This document shows positions 6,088 to 14,904 of a stretch of DNA of 64,000 bases, one piece after another. Numbering within the stretch: the first letter of the stretch is position 1; every line of letters begins with the position of its first letter. This stretch comes from a bacterium. Its GTDB lineage: Bacteria > Armatimonadota > Zipacnadia > Zipacnadales > Zipacnadaceae. The stretch spans positions 68,993 to 132,992 of the forward strand of contig JAUVXR010000001.1 in the NCBI GenBank assembly GCA_030603495.1, given 5' to 3'. A model generated the notes under the pieces. The model was not told the DNA's origin. It was given only the letters and a program-made list of their open reading frames with translations, and ran no database searches. A program made the position numbers and the translations under genes.

Positions 6088-9000
6088 ATGGCGCTTGTTA
6101 ATCCAGGACTAGGCGACCGGCTCGAGGCAGCTGTCAGTGCGGTTCGCGCCAAAGAGGCGGCGGCGGGCGATAACCCAGCGCGACTAGCCCTGAGGAAAGC
6201 GCTGGTCAGCTACGCGCTCTTGATGATTATTGCCGTGCTGTGGCGGCCGGATGGAAGCAATGCGCTGGATTACGACGACGCGCAGCGCACCAGCGACGAG
6301 AACTTCTTCAAGCGCAAGACCGTGCATCTGCTATCGTGGTACCTGGCGCTGCTAGCCCAGGAGCCGGTGCGCACCTGGCCGGAGGTGAGCACGCTCGCCC
6401 AGTGCCTCCAGGCTCTGAGCACCAGCGAGGAGACCGACTGGTCCGGAGAGATAATCGAGCTGGGTGGCAAGCGAGGACTGACTGTAGACCGTACGCACGT
6501 CGCCGGCGGCCTCGCCAGCTTCGTGACGCCCGAGGGGACGGCCTCAGCGTACGTCTACCGCGCGAAGGACCCGGATGTAGCCCTGGACGGAGCGTGGGGC
6601 TACCTAGTTGAAGAGATAAGCGACGAGGGCGAGCTGCTGGGCCGCTATGCGCTGATGGTAGACGACGACTACTGGGGCCGGCGCATCCAGCCGCAAGAGT
6701 TCACCCCCGCTCCCCTGACTGAAGAACTGGTGATGGGCTACCGCCTGGAGGGCCAGATTCTGCACGATGGCGTCCCGCAAGACGAGGCTAATGTCAGCCT
6801 AGAGGTAACACTGGACACCGCCGAGGATGGCGAGGTGGTGTTCTGGGACAGCGAGGAGTACAACCAACTGGTCTGGTCGCAGTCGCTGGAGACGTATGTA
6901 CCCGGCTCAACGGTGCTGGCGCCAATTCGGACCTGGCCGGACGGAATGTGGAGCTTCATCGCACCGAAGGGCCACGGAGCCATCTACCAGCGCGAGGGCG
7001 ACTACCGTGATGATGCAAGCGCGACCAGGTCGCAGCCCCTAAGTCGCTATGTCACGGAGATAAAGGCAGTCTATCGCGGGCGCAAAGCAGAAGTGGCGGA
7101 GGGCTGTCCGGCGATCATTGACATCACCAGCGGCGAGCTGACGATCCAGGCTACGCCCGACGCCTACCTGCGGGTGGGAACGCTGGACGACGCCGGCCAG
7201 ACCTATCAGGTACCACCCTCGGGGACGGTGCAGATTACGGGCCTGCCTGCTGGCGAGCATAGCATCGTCCAGTTCAAGCGCACCGGCGGCGGCCAATGGG
7301 ACCCGTGCTGGGGCTGCCCACGGGTGATCGCTGCGGTCGAACCGGGCGAGACCACCACGGTGCAGATGCCAGCGCTGGAGTACTATTCGTCGTCGGGAGC
7401 GGTTGCATGTGGCCGGGTCTACCAGCGGCCGGGCATCCCGGCAGCGGGCATTGATATCACCATAGTGGACACCGAGTTCGCTGAGATCGTCGGAGTGGCG
7501 GCAACGACCGACGGCGACGGCTATTGGTCGGTGGCGATTCCGCCCGATGGCCTGGGCGGGGACCTGTATATCCTGGACGAGACCTGGGGCAGTCTGCCGA
7601 TAATAGGGTATCCCTATTCCGACGTAGTCCTGGGCGCGCGCGCTTACGCCGGCTGGACGGAAGACCTCAAGCCGGAATGCTGGCGCACCGGCAGCTACGG
7701 TCACCACAACTTTCAGTACGTCCAGGACCAGATACACATCGAAGACAACGACACCGAGCAGAAGTATGCGACTGAGCCGGCCTCCCACGGCGGCTATGTT
7801 ACAATAGAGACCTTGCCCAAGTACAAGTATATTTCGGACGTCCTACAACTGTTGATCTACGGGGCACAACTCAAGAGCTACGCGATTATCGCAGACGAGC
7901 AGGTATTGGATCCCGACTTTCACCTGCGGTCACAGTCGTTCCAGGACCAGCCCACGCTGGCCGGAGATTTCCGCGCTAGCGGCTACTACCCCGAGATGAA
8001 GCTCCTGTTCGGCGGCAAGTTGAAGGCCAACGCCGTGATGCATGGCAAAGAGCGCCTTGATGAGGATCAGCCGGAGGCGGCGCGGGTGGGGCTGGAGTTT
8101 GGCCGGTTGCAGCCCTATATGGAGCTGCGCCAGGCCGACAACGAGACTACGACCTTCAGCGATCTGCTCTGCCCCTATTGCGGCGGGCCGGCCCAGCGCG
8201 ATCCGGGTCAGGCGGTGCCGCGAGGCTTTTGCCAGCAGTGCGCATACGTCTTCGGGCTTCCCCAGGCGATGGACTGCCGCAGTTTCCTACGCAGCCTTAC
8301 GCTGGCCGCCCAGGCCGAACGATACCAGCACCGCCTGGTGGCAATAGGCACGAACGCCCGCAGCCAGCGGCGGGTTGACTACCACTGGCGCCCGGACCTC
8401 TACGACGAGACCGACGCTTTCGCCACCCAGTCCGGACCAGGGCAACTAACCAATGCGCCGCGCTGGGTCGCCAAGCACCTCGACCAGGTCGGCAATGGCC
8501 TGGGGCAGTTCGACGGCGACGAGAGCCCGCCGTACGTTCCGGGCCACGATCTGGCCTACTTCGGCGCGCTACCGTACATTGACCGCGATCTGGGTGTGGC
8601 CCAGTTCAAGCTGGCATTCCCCAGCAGCTACGAGGTGCCCACGGACTTTACGGTCGAGGTTGACTGCCAGCGGATTGACGGCGGGATTGAGACACTGACC
8701 GCCACCATTCCCGCCGGCACGCGCGGGCCGTCGGTACTCGACCCGTTTGGGGAGGTAATCGCGCTGCGGCCTGTGCCCAAACTGCTGGCCGAGGACAAAG
8801 GCGACCCCTACCCGCAGTGCGGTTTCTACCAGGCAGTCACCGATATCCGCTTGGTCGAGCCCGAGACCGCACCGGGTGGCCGATTCACGGTCATCGCCGA
8901 TGTGCCCTTCCTGGCGAATCCGGCGGGCGTGCTCATCGAGCACAACAAGGCCAGCTTTATGGCGCTGCAACTGATCGGCACTTCCGGGCATCCCCATCTG

Positions 9001-9246
9001 TTCGAGGACGCCGTCGGCCAGCTTTTTCTCTTTGACGTGGTGGAAGGCAACATCCGGATGCACCGCCGCTCAGGGCTGACCAGCCCATGGCAGCCGCCGC
9101 GGTGGGTCACCCGGGACGGACAGAGCGACTACCCCTGGGCGGACAAAGACATGCGCGGCGCCATTGTCCTAGCCTATCAGCGCAGTGGTGATAGCGTCAA
9201 GATACTGCGCTCCCGCGACGACGGCCGGAGCTGGGAGGAGGTTTGA
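6088..9246 (+). CDS. Large phage baseplate / tail-tip protein with carboxypeptidase-regulatory-like domain, zinc ribbon and C-terminal Asp-box blades
   Basis: The protein has 1052 residues. About residues 30-50 are hydrophobic (ALRKALVSYALLMIIAVLW). Around residues 440-500 there is a regulatory-like beta fold (ACGRVYQRPGIPAAGIDITI, then TTDGDGYWSVAIPPDG). A zinc ribbon follows at about 695-725, with CPYCGG and CQQC. Near the C-terminus a beta-propeller begins (GQLFLFDVVEGNIRMHRRSG, then GAIVLAYQRSGDSVKILRS), ending in an Asp box, SRDDGRSWEE. Lack of long coiled coils argues against a tape measure role. A single in-frame TGA separates it from the next small gene, which continues the same propeller pattern. 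It probably forms part of the tail tip or adsorption apparatus; exact function is unknown. Confidence 0.55.
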   Translation: MALVNPGLGDRLEAAVSAVRAKEAAAGDNPARLALRKALVSYALLMIIAVLWRPDGSNALDYDDAQRTSDENFFKRKTVHLLSWYLALLAQEPVRTWPEVSTLAQCLQALSTSEETDWSGEIIELGGKRGLTVDRTHVAGGLASFVTPEGTASAYVYRAKDPDVALDGAWGYLVEEISDEGELLGRYALMVDDDYWGRRIQPQEFTPAPLTEELVMGYRLEGQILHDGVPQDEANVSLEVTLDTAEDGEVVFWDSEEYNQLVWSQSLETYVPGSTVLAPIRTWPDGMWSFIAPKGHGAIYQREGDYRDDASATRSQPLSRYVTEIKAVYRGRKAEVAEGCPAIIDITSGELTIQATPDAYLRVGTLDDAGQTYQVPPSGTVQITGLPAGEHSIVQFKRTGGGQWDPCWGCPRVIAAVEPGETTTVQMPALEYYSSSGAVACGRVYQRPGIPAAGIDITIVDTEFAEIVGVAATTDGDGYWSVAIPPDGLGGDLYILDETWGSLPIIGYPYSDVVLGARAYAGWTEDLKPECWRTGSYGHHNFQYVQDQIHIEDNDTEQKYATEPASHGGYVTIETLPKYKYISDVLQLLIYGAQLKSYAIIADEQVLDPDFHLRSQSFQDQPTLAGDFRASGYYPEMKLLFGGKLKANAVMHGKERLDEDQPEAARVGLEFGRLQPYMELRQADNETTTFSDLLCPYCGGPAQRDPGQAVPRGFCQQCAYVFGLPQAMDCRSFLRSLTLAAQAERYQHRLVAIGTNARSQRRVDYHWRPDLYDETDAFATQSGPGQLTNAPRWVAKHLDQVGNGLGQFDGDESPPYVPGHDLAYFGALPYIDRDLGVAQFKLAFPSSYEVPTDFTVEVDCQRIDGGIETLTATIPAGTRGPSVLDPFGEVIALRPVPKLLAEDKGDPYPQCGFYQAVTDIRLVEPETAPGGRFTVIADVPFLANPAGVLIEHNKASFMALQLIGTSGHPHLFEDAVGQLFLFDVVEGNIRMHRRSGLTSPWQPPRWVTRDGQSDYPWADKDMRGAIVLAYQRSGDSVKILRSRDDGRSWEEV

Positions 9247-9249
9247 CCG

Positions 9250-9552
9250 ATGGTGCAGAGCTTATCGTATCCCATAGCTTTCGAGCACAACGGGCTGGTC
9301 TATTTGGTCGGCTACCGCGGTGGAGCACAGTATATCCGGCGCAGCGCCGATGGAGGCACAACGTGGCTGGCGTTCCGCGATGGGGTGACCGAGAGGCTGG
9401 TGGCCGCGCCCTCGGACGCAGATCGGGTGGCGTTGGTGAAGATGGATACACAGGGCTGCCGGCTGGTCGTGGGCGTGCCTAACTACCCCAACATTGATAT
9501 CTACATCTCCGCCGACGACGGCGAGACCTGGGAGCTGGAGGCGTCAATATAA
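9250..9552 (+). CDS. Small Asp-box (BNR) beta-propeller protein continuing the upstream gene
   Basis: The protein has 100 residues in the same reading frame as the preceding gene, from which it is separated by TGA (9244-9246) and one codon. AGGAGG at 9236-9241 lies eight bases before the ATG, so reinitiation can make a separate protein. It contains two blades: NGLVYLVGYRGGAQYIRRSA with DGGTTWLAF, and RLVVGVPNYPNIDIYISADD with GETWELE. Asp boxes (S-x-D-x-G-x-T-W) occur in sialidases and photosystem factors and mark blade turns rather than catalysis. Two blades alone cannot close a propeller, so it probably assembles with the C-terminal blades of the upstream protein or is made as a readthrough fusion. 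Its stop overlaps the next ATG (TAATG). Confidence 0.6.
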   Translation: MVQSLSYPIAFEHNGLVYLVGYRGGAQYIRRSADGGTTWLAFRDGVTERLVAAPSDADRVALVKMDTQGCRLVVGVPNYPNIDIYISADDGETWELEASI

Positions 9553-11846
9553 TGGCACAGCGCGTATATCCGATCGCCAAGGTGGAGCTTCATGAGCCTG
9601 GGCGCCAATACCGCGCGACCTACGACGGCTTCGGGCAGCACGACGTGCTCGCCGACCTGATCCACAACGGCCGCGTCACTGTCCAGTCCACCGACCTGGG
9701 CGCGCTGGGCCGTGCCGGACTCCAGGTGCCTTCGGCGATGCTAGTGGACCACCCCAAGGTCAATGCCGTCCTCGCCCGGCCCTTCTTAGACACCAGCCAG
9801 GCGATCGGTCTGGGGCACTTCACCACCGAAGGGGGGGCGTGGGTAGCCCTGCCCAACCACGGACTCGAAGGCGAGGTGCAGCTCTTCCAATATGATGGCA
9901 CCGCCAACGAAACGACGGGGGCGATAAGCAACTTCACGCTGCCAACTAACCCGGTCTTTGCCCTGTCGCTGTATCGGACCGACCCTCCCCCGGATCACGA
10001 CTGGAGCCAGGCACCGCCGCATACCGAGATTCACTTCGGTGTCGCCGAGACCGATGAGTGGGCGCTGTGCCTGCCCTACGGCGCGCCGATGTTCGTGATG
10101 CGCCGCCAGGGCGGGGTCTGGTACAAGGCGGCCGACTCCGAGAAGTCCGTGAAGGTGCCGACGCTGGAAGGCTTCAGCGCCGGGCAGCGGCTACTGCTGT
10201 GGCTGGCACTGTGGCGCGGGAAGATTGTGATCTCGACCGATGCCTTCGCCCAGGATATCTGGGTCTACGAGGTGCCCGGCTGGGAGCTACGTGTCCGCTG
10301 CGGGAAGATCTCAGTCCTGCACAACGCCGGTCAGTTTATGTTCTCGTTCTTCCCGATAACTATGCCCGCCGCTGTGCTGGACAGTGAGCCGATCGAGACC
10401 GGCTACGCCACCCAGAACAGCACGGGCGAACTGGGGCTTAACTACCGGCAGCTCGCGGTCGTAAACGACTCCGGCATACCGCTACGCGAGGTGCAGGTGA
10501 CCGATACAACCGACACGCGCGAGGATCTCACCACCACCCAGCGGGCCTGGCAGGCGGCGATCGAGCCTTACTTGCACGCGCAGGAGGCCGTAGGGATTGA
10601 TCCGGAGACCGACCAGGCGGTTGATTTCCAGACGATGGTCTCCCCCCAGCTCTTCAGCGTGGGAATCGGGCAGTACCCGCAGGTGGACGAGCTCGGGACG
10701 CTACAGAAGGCGGATATCGCCGGTCACGTTGAGGCCACCGAGGGCGACCACTCCGACCGACTGCGCGGCGTGCGCTATCGCCTGGCGCTGGATAACCAGC
10801 TTGGCCAGTATGCCGACTTAGAAGAGTACCGCCGAGTCAACGTGCAGCTCGGCTGGAAGATGTCGGACGACTCCAATCAGCTTACCTCCACAATCTCCGG
10901 ATATCTGGTCGCGCCGCCGCCGACGGTCTTTGGCGGCGGGGATACGGAGTTGAAGGCAACAGTACTGGACGGAATTGTCCGCCTGCGCGACGAGAAGTGC
11001 GACGGCCGCGCGCCGATCTTCGATAACTGGGCCGTAACAGATGCTTTTCACTGGGTGCTGGACCGCTGCGGGATACCGCGCAGCCAGCAGTCCCTGGAAG
11101 ACACCGGTATGCGGCTGAGCATGGGTGAGCCGGAAGAGCCGTTGTGGGCGGTCGAAGCAGGCCGCTCGTGGCTGGAATTACTCGAGGAAGTGGCCCGGTA
11201 CGACCACGGGGCAGCGATCTTCTTCGATGCCGAGGGGAATTTCGTGAAGGCCTGCCCGCACTGCCGACAGGCCCGCACCGCCGCCAACGTCACGCAGCAC
11301 GACGGGACGGTGACCGGCGCGTGTGGCTCGACGGTATCGTGGTATCTGTACACGCGGGCAGCCGCAGCCCCTGATCCCGCCGAGCCAGGCGAGATCCTGG
11401 CCCTGCGCAAACCGCGGCTGAGCCTGTCAGCGCGTGATTATGTCAACTATGTTGCCGTCTGCGGGCTGGGCAAGGATGGCCGGCCGGTGCGCTCGGTGGT
11501 TTACGATCCGGCGTCACTGTACGACCCGAATTCAGACCAGTTCGTGGGCTGGCGCAAGATGGAAGTCCAGGCCCTGCCCAACTACACCACTCAGGCCGAG
11601 GTCAACCGCCTCGCCCAGGAGATCTTCGCCGAGCGGTCGCGCCGCCCGGAGTTCATCCATGTCCTGACGCCGCTGGAGCCACGAATGACCATCGGCCAGG
11701 TCCTGGCCGTACGCGGCGCAGAGCAAGTGGGTGCCGGTGGGCAGCTCTACCGTATCGTCGCCCTCCATCATAAGGTCCAGCGGCAGCCGGATCGCCTGGC
11801 TGTCACGAGCATCAAAGCCCGCTGGCTGGGTGAGGAGGAAACCTAA
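9552..11846 (+). CDS. Phage tail hub / baseplate-like protein with zinc ribbon
   Basis: The protein has 764 residues; the start overlaps the previous stop by one base. The N-terminal part (about 1-280) is beta-rich and jelly-roll-like (WVALPNHGLEGEVQLFQYDG, then LRVRCGKISVLHNAGQFMF). The middle and C-terminal parts resemble a hub protein: RGVRYRLALDNQLGQYADLE, then WAVTDAFHWVLDRCGIP and a long alternating region. A putative zinc ribbon lies near residues 570-595 (CPHCRQ and GACG). The final domain (VQALPNYTTQAEVNRLAQEI, then MTIGQVLAVRG) is typical of proteins such as gp27-like hubs that recur in tails. Assignment as hub is inference from domain order and position after the tip gene. Confidence 0.5.
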   Translation: MAQRVYPIAKVELHEPGRQYRATYDGFGQHDVLADLIHNGRVTVQSTDLGALGRAGLQVPSAMLVDHPKVNAVLARPFLDTSQAIGLGHFTTEGGAWVALPNHGLEGEVQLFQYDGTANETTGAISNFTLPTNPVFALSLYRTDPPPDHDWSQAPPHTEIHFGVAETDEWALCLPYGAPMFVMRRQGGVWYKAADSEKSVKVPTLEGFSAGQRLLLWLALWRGKIVISTDAFAQDIWVYEVPGWELRVRCGKISVLHNAGQFMFSFFPITMPAAVLDSEPIETGYATQNSTGELGLNYRQLAVVNDSGIPLREVQVTDTTDTREDLTTTQRAWQAAIEPYLHAQEAVGIDPETDQAVDFQTMVSPQLFSVGIGQYPQVDELGTLQKADIAGHVEATEGDHSDRLRGVRYRLALDNQLGQYADLEEYRRVNVQLGWKMSDDSNQLTSTISGYLVAPPPTVFGGGDTELKATVLDGIVRLRDEKCDGRAPIFDNWAVTDAFHWVLDRCGIPRSQQSLEDTGMRLSMGEPEEPLWAVEAGRSWLELLEEVARYDHGAAIFFDAEGNFVKACPHCRQARTAANVTQHDGTVTGACGSTVSWYLYTRAAAAPDPAEPGEILALRKPRLSLSARDYVNYVAVCGLGKDGRPVRSVVYDPASLYDPNSDQFVGWRKMEVQALPNYTTQAEVNRLAQEIFAERSRRPEFIHVLTPLEPRMTIGQVLAVRGAEQVGAGGQLYRIVALHHKVQRQPDRLAVTSIKARWLGEEET

Positions 11847-11849
11847 ACA

Positions 11850-12071
11850 ATGTCTGATGTCGCAGCAATTCGTGAACAGATTGATCGGCGCATCCGGCCC
11901 GGCCAGGTGGCCACGGCTACCGTGCCCACCCGGACACCCGGTTCGCATCTGATCGGCTCAACCCGTACCACCGCCGCTAACCGGTACGACTGGGGCGAGA
12001 CGGAGAACTACCGCTACGCGCTGTACGGACGCAGTAGGTATGGAGCGGGGAGATACCTCGAAGTGGCCTAG
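11850..12071 (+). CDS. Small phage protein of unknown function
   Basis: The protein has 73 residues, begins three bases after the hub-like gene, and has GTGAGGAGG about 12 bases upstream of its ATG. It is hydrophilic, with a short helix (VAAIREQIDRRIRPG) followed by a Thr- and Tyr-rich stretch (TRTTAANRYDWGETENYRYA). No motif or membrane segment is recognised. Close spacing supports co-translation with the hub gene. Confidence 0.5.
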   Translation: MSDVAAIREQIDRRIRPGQVATATVPTRTPGSHLIGSTRTTAANRYDWGETENYRYALYGRSRYGAGRYLEVA

Positions 12072-12142
12072 AAGAAATCGGATGCAGGATACGGGAGACA
12101 GGATAACGGCAAGCGGCGGGAATGTGGCAATGACTTGTTCAA

Positions 12143-12342
12143 TGTAGGGGCGGAAGTTCGTCAGAACTTCCGCCCGCCGTTGCTGCACGTCGCTGCATGC
12201 AAACGAATCCTACCCGCTACAACGGGCGGATGTTTCGCAAGCAACGCTCAACATTCGCCCCTACACACGGCTGCGGCAAACGGCAATCGGGGCATACGCC
12301 TCCGCTAACGCTACGCCGTACAGGAGGGTGCTCCTCCCACAG
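12143..12342. repeat. Repeat-rich gap: TGTAGGGGCG inverted pair, nested hairpin and two mini-repeats
   Basis: TGTAGGGGCG (12143-12152) is repeated inverted at 12256-12265. Inside, GGAAGTTC and GAACTTCC form a perfect hairpin (12152-12171). A 27-base mini-repeat at 12298-12324 (GCCTCCGCTAACGCTACGCC, then GTACAGG) matches the insertion at 23828-23854. GGAGGGTGCTCCTCCCAC at 12323-12340 resembles 26439-26460. No gene is seen between 12072 and 12364. Confidence 0.6.
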
Positions 12343-12364
12343 CCAGATTGACGGAGGTTAGTAT

Positions 12365-13069
12365 ATGCCCACACAGACTGAACATTACGGGCTGGCGGCG
12401 GATGTCGTCACCGACGACTTCGTCCAGCCCGATCACCAAAACCGGGTTGCCGAGACGCTAGACCGGATTGTCGGCAACGTCGTCAAGCAACTGCTTTCCG
12501 CCGGCGTCTATAGCGGCTGGCTGATCCAGGAAGACAAGAGCGTCGCCGCCGGCGCAGGCCTGGTACAGGGCTGCTGGTGCGGCACGGCCACCAGCCAGGA
12601 GATCACCGGCCTGCAAAACGACGCGGTCAATTATGTCTTCGCCGTGGCCAACAGCCAATCGGCCCCGGACGGGGCAGTTGACTTCAGCGCGCAACTGACT
12701 GCCGAAGCTCCCAGCGGGAGTGTCTATCTGGGCAGCCTCGAACTCGATGCCGAGGGCGATGTGCTGGTGGTTGACAATGCCACTGACGCCGACCGGGGCT
12801 GCTTTGCGCTGAAGACGGACACGGTGAGCGGCAGTGGCGAGGTTGAAGCGGTGCCCGGCGGCGCGCAGGTCAGCTTCGTAGTGGACCACACCGAGGTCGC
12901 GAGCTTCCTGGTGCCGGGAGCGATTGAGTTCGAGGTCGAAGGTGACGACTTTGAGGTCGAGCTACGCAAGACCTACCAGAAAGCGCAGTTCGAGGTCATG
13001 GCCACCAACCAGAGCAGCTACCCCCGCGACCTGAGCTATTCCTGGCAGCGCTGGGGCATCATCGAGTGA
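12365..13069 (+). CDS. Phage tail fibre / receptor-binding-like protein
   Basis: The protein has 234 residues and starts at an ATG preceded by ACGGAGGTTAGT. The N-terminus (VADETLDR-like region: NRVAETLDRIVGNVVKQLLS) is helical. It is followed by a beta-rich body with the pattern AGAGLVQGCWCGTATSQEI, AVNYVFAVANSQSAPDGAVD and YLGSLELDAEGDVLVVDN, characteristic of phage fibre and upper-collar proteins that describe an on/off value. The C-terminus is again beta (FLVPGAIEFEVEGDDFEVEL). Its stop overlaps the GTG start of the glycosyltransferase (GTGA), indicating translational coupling. A host-binding role is inferred from the position at the end of the tail module. Confidence 0.45.
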   Translation: MPTQTEHYGLAADVVTDDFVQPDHQNRVAETLDRIVGNVVKQLLSAGVYSGWLIQEDKSVAAGAGLVQGCWCGTATSQEITGLQNDAVNYVFAVANSQSAPDGAVDFSAQLTAEAPSGSVYLGSLELDAEGDVLVVDNATDADRGCFALKTDTVSGSGEVEAVPGGAQVSFVVDHTEVASFLVPGAIEFEVEGDDFEVELRKTYQKAQFEVMATNQSSYPRDLSYSWQRWGIIE

Positions 13070-14121
13070 ACGCGGCGCAGCGGAACGTGGCTGTGCGCCA
13101 TCGCTTCGCGCTACACGGCCAGCTGCCCCAGACTCAGCAGATAACAGCAATCCTGCCGCCGCCTCCCGAACCGCTGTGTCGCCCGGAGGAGCTGGCCGCT
13201 GCGCATAAGCTGGTGGTGCGGCGCGACGCCGGACTGGGCGACTGCCTGATGATCCTGCCGACGCTGGGCGCAATCCGCCAGCACTTTCCCCACCTGAAGA
13301 TCATTTTCCAAGCACCGGCGGCGTATACCAAGCTGCTCGCCGGGTTTGGGGAGGTAGATAAGGCGGTAGCACTCGACGAACTGACCGAGCTCGGGGCCGG
13401 GTCCGATGTCGTCCACGCTGACCTGAGCAATTATATGGAGCGGCATCCGCAGGCATGGCTGGTGCCCCGTATTGACCTGGCCGGTACGGCCTTCGGGATA
13501 GCGCCGGTGCCCCACACCGCCTCCTACCAGCCGCCGCCAGAAATTCAGCGCGAAGCACAGGCGTGGTTGAAGGAACATGAGTGCAGGAAGCGGGCTCGGG
13601 TCGGTATTGCCCTGCGGGGCATCTACGGCCACCGCAGTTGGCTGGTACCGTATGTCTTCGAGCTAGCCCGACGGCTGGCCGCACAGAACTGGGAGGTGCT
13701 CATATTCGACGCCGACCCCCACGCCCAGCAGTGTCCAGGGACCGATGATTTCGATGGCCCTGGAGCAGTAGCCTGCGCATACGGGCTGGAGCTACCCGTG
13801 GTCGCAGCACTGCTGGCAAGCTGTGACGCGGCGATAGTACCCGACACCGGCCTGCTGCACCTGGCGGCGTGCACTGGGACACCCTTTGTGGCGATCTTCG
13901 GCGCTGTGCCGCCGGAGCTGCGGCTCAACTACTACCAGAACTACCGCTGCCTGACCGTGCAGGGCCGCGTGCCCTGCGTGCCCTGCTGCGAGGGACCCCA
14001 GCACATCCGTTGCCGCTACGAGTGCCTCTGGGCGATTACGCCGGAGGAAGTAGAGTTGGCGTTACACGAGTTGTTGACGAAGACGAGCGCAGAGCATCGG
14101 CAGATCCAAATCACAGGATGA
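13066..14121 (+). CDS. Glycosyltransferase family 9 (ADP-heptose:LPS heptosyltransferase-like) inside the phage cluster
   Basis: The protein has 351 residues with a GTG start overlapping the preceding stop. The N-terminal Rossmann half begins VRRDAGLGDCLMILPTLGAI, the GT9 signature GxGDxL. The C-terminal half has the sugar-nucleotide region: LLASCDAAIVPDTGLLHLAA then TGTPFVAIFGAV, followed by a cysteine-rich stretch CVPCCEGPQHIRCRYECL typical of GT9 proteins. Family members transfer heptose or related sugars from nucleotide donors to LPS core or other acceptors in the cytoplasm. It lies between a fibre-like gene and the lysis genes and is coupled to the fibre gene. It may glycosylate a virion protein or alter host LPS. 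The acceptor cannot be read from sequence. Confidence 0.75.
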   Translation: MNAAQRNVAVRHRFALHGQLPQTQQITAILPPPPEPLCRPEELAAAHKLVVRRDAGLGDCLMILPTLGAIRQHFPHLKIIFQAPAAYTKLLAGFGEVDKAVALDELTELGAGSDVVHADLSNYMERHPQAWLVPRIDLAGTAFGIAPVPHTASYQPPPEIQREAQAWLKEHECRKRARVGIALRGIYGHRSWLVPYVFELARRLAAQNWEVLIFDADPHAQQCPGTDDFDGPGAVACAYGLELPVVAALLASCDAAIVPDTGLLHLAACTGTPFVAIFGAVPPELRLNYYQNYRCLTVQGRVPCVPCCEGPQHIRCRYECLWAITPEEVELALHELLTKTSAEHRQIQITG

Positions 14122-14128
14122 ACTGACT

Positions 14129-14461
14129 ATGACGGGCGCTTATCATTGGCTGGCAGTGTTGCTGGGGAACTCGCCGACAGGAGAATATGTGCTATGCGGG
14201 CTGGCCGGGCTACTGGGGGCGCTGGTCAACGCCACCCTCGAAGGCCGGCCCCTGGTCCTGCCCCGCATGAAGGGTAACGAGCTGCACCTGGGCTTCATCG
14301 GCAACCTGATTATCTGCGTGACGGTCGCGTTCATAGTGGATGGCAGCTTCCAGATGGCCTTCTTCGCCGCGCTCACCGGCACATACATCCTGCGCCACCT
14401 TAAAGCCAAGCTCGAACGGGCCTTCGCGGAGGAGATTGATAGTCTTAACTCGGAGGAATAA
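14129..14461 (+). CDS. Small phage membrane protein (holin-like region)
   Basis: The protein has 110 residues and starts seven bases after the glycosyltransferase gene. It has about three hydrophobic segments: YVLCGLAGLLGALVNATL, LGFIGNLIICVTVAFIVDG and FFAALTGTYILRHL, then a charged C-terminal tail (KAKLERAFAEEIDSLNSEE). The layout of short membrane protein with charged tail before lysis genes resembles holins or phage membrane anchors. No family is recognised. It ends four bases before the next gene. Confidence 0.5.
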   Translation: MTGAYHWLAVLLGNSPTGEYVLCGLAGLLGALVNATLEGRPLVLPRMKGNELHLGFIGNLIICVTVAFIVDGSFQMAFFAALTGTYILRHLKAKLERAFAEEIDSLNSEE

Positions 14462-14464
14462 TAG

Positions 14465-14830
14465 ATGATACCTGCCACAATTGTAGTCGGCGTGGTAGAC
14501 GCCGGCTTTATTGTCTGCTTGCTCGCAATATGGTGCGACCTGTGCCGGCGCGGCGTCAACCGCTCCGCGCAGATCACTCTGGCGCTACTGGGAACGGCTC
14601 GCCTGGGAGAACTGGTCGAGCGCTGGCCTGACGGCCTGGTGCCGGCCAGCCCCGCCAACTGGCTGCTGTGGACCGCCTTCAGCTTTGTGTTCCTCTACAC
14701 CATCTACCAGCTAGGCCGGTTCATCGAAGCGGCCCGGTATTGCACCGCCGCATACCGGCCACAACGGCAGGCGCTGAAGGTGCTGCAGTTCGCGAGCCGC
14801 CCGGGCCGGCCGCGGCCGCGGGAATTGTGA
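14465..14830 (+). CDS. Small phage membrane protein, unknown
   Basis: The protein has 121 residues with two or three hydrophobic segments (IVVGVVDAGFIVCLLAIWCD near the N-terminus and WLLWTAFSFVFLYTIYQLG near residue 75). It ends in a basic tail (RPQRQALKVLQFASRPGRPR). CGGAGGAATAATAG lies before the ATG. It is packed tightly against the preceding membrane protein, so the pair may act together in lysis or membrane anchoring. No match is recognised. Confidence 0.5.
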   Translation: MIPATIVVGVVDAGFIVCLLAIWCDLCRRGVNRSAQITLALLGTARLGELVERWPDGLVPASPANWLLWTAFSFVFLYTIYQLGRFIEAARYCTAAYRPQRQALKVLQFASRPGRPRPREL

Positions 14831-14840
14831 AGAACGACCC

Positions 14841-14904
14841 TTGCGGGGAACCCGCTTTTTGAAAAAAAAGCCGGTTCCCCACAGCCCCTCCGGCAAAAAC
14901 TTTC
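14841..14904 (+). repeat. Palindromic element family A, subtype II, copy 2
   Basis: TTGCGGGGAACCCGCTTTTT and AAAAAAAAGCCGGTTCCCC pair as a long hairpin, followed by CCCCTCCGGCAAAAACTTT. It separates the two small membrane-protein genes from the holin gene; the rest of the gap to 15034 holds only the holin ribosome-binding site. Confidence 0.8.

Noticed and set aside
7039-7788. 250-codon minus-strand open frame inside the large baseplate gene
   Set aside because: It mirrors codon bias of the plus-strand gene and has no motif or start signal.
6088-9246. Large phage gene as tape measure protein
   Set aside because: It lacks coiled coils and repeats of helical type, is beta-rich, and has a zinc ribbon and Asp boxes, which fits a tip or baseplate protein.
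9244-9246. Selenocysteine at the in-frame TGA
   Set aside because: The strong ribosome-binding site and ATG after the stop explain the second frame more simply, and neither blade pattern needs a cysteine-like residue there.
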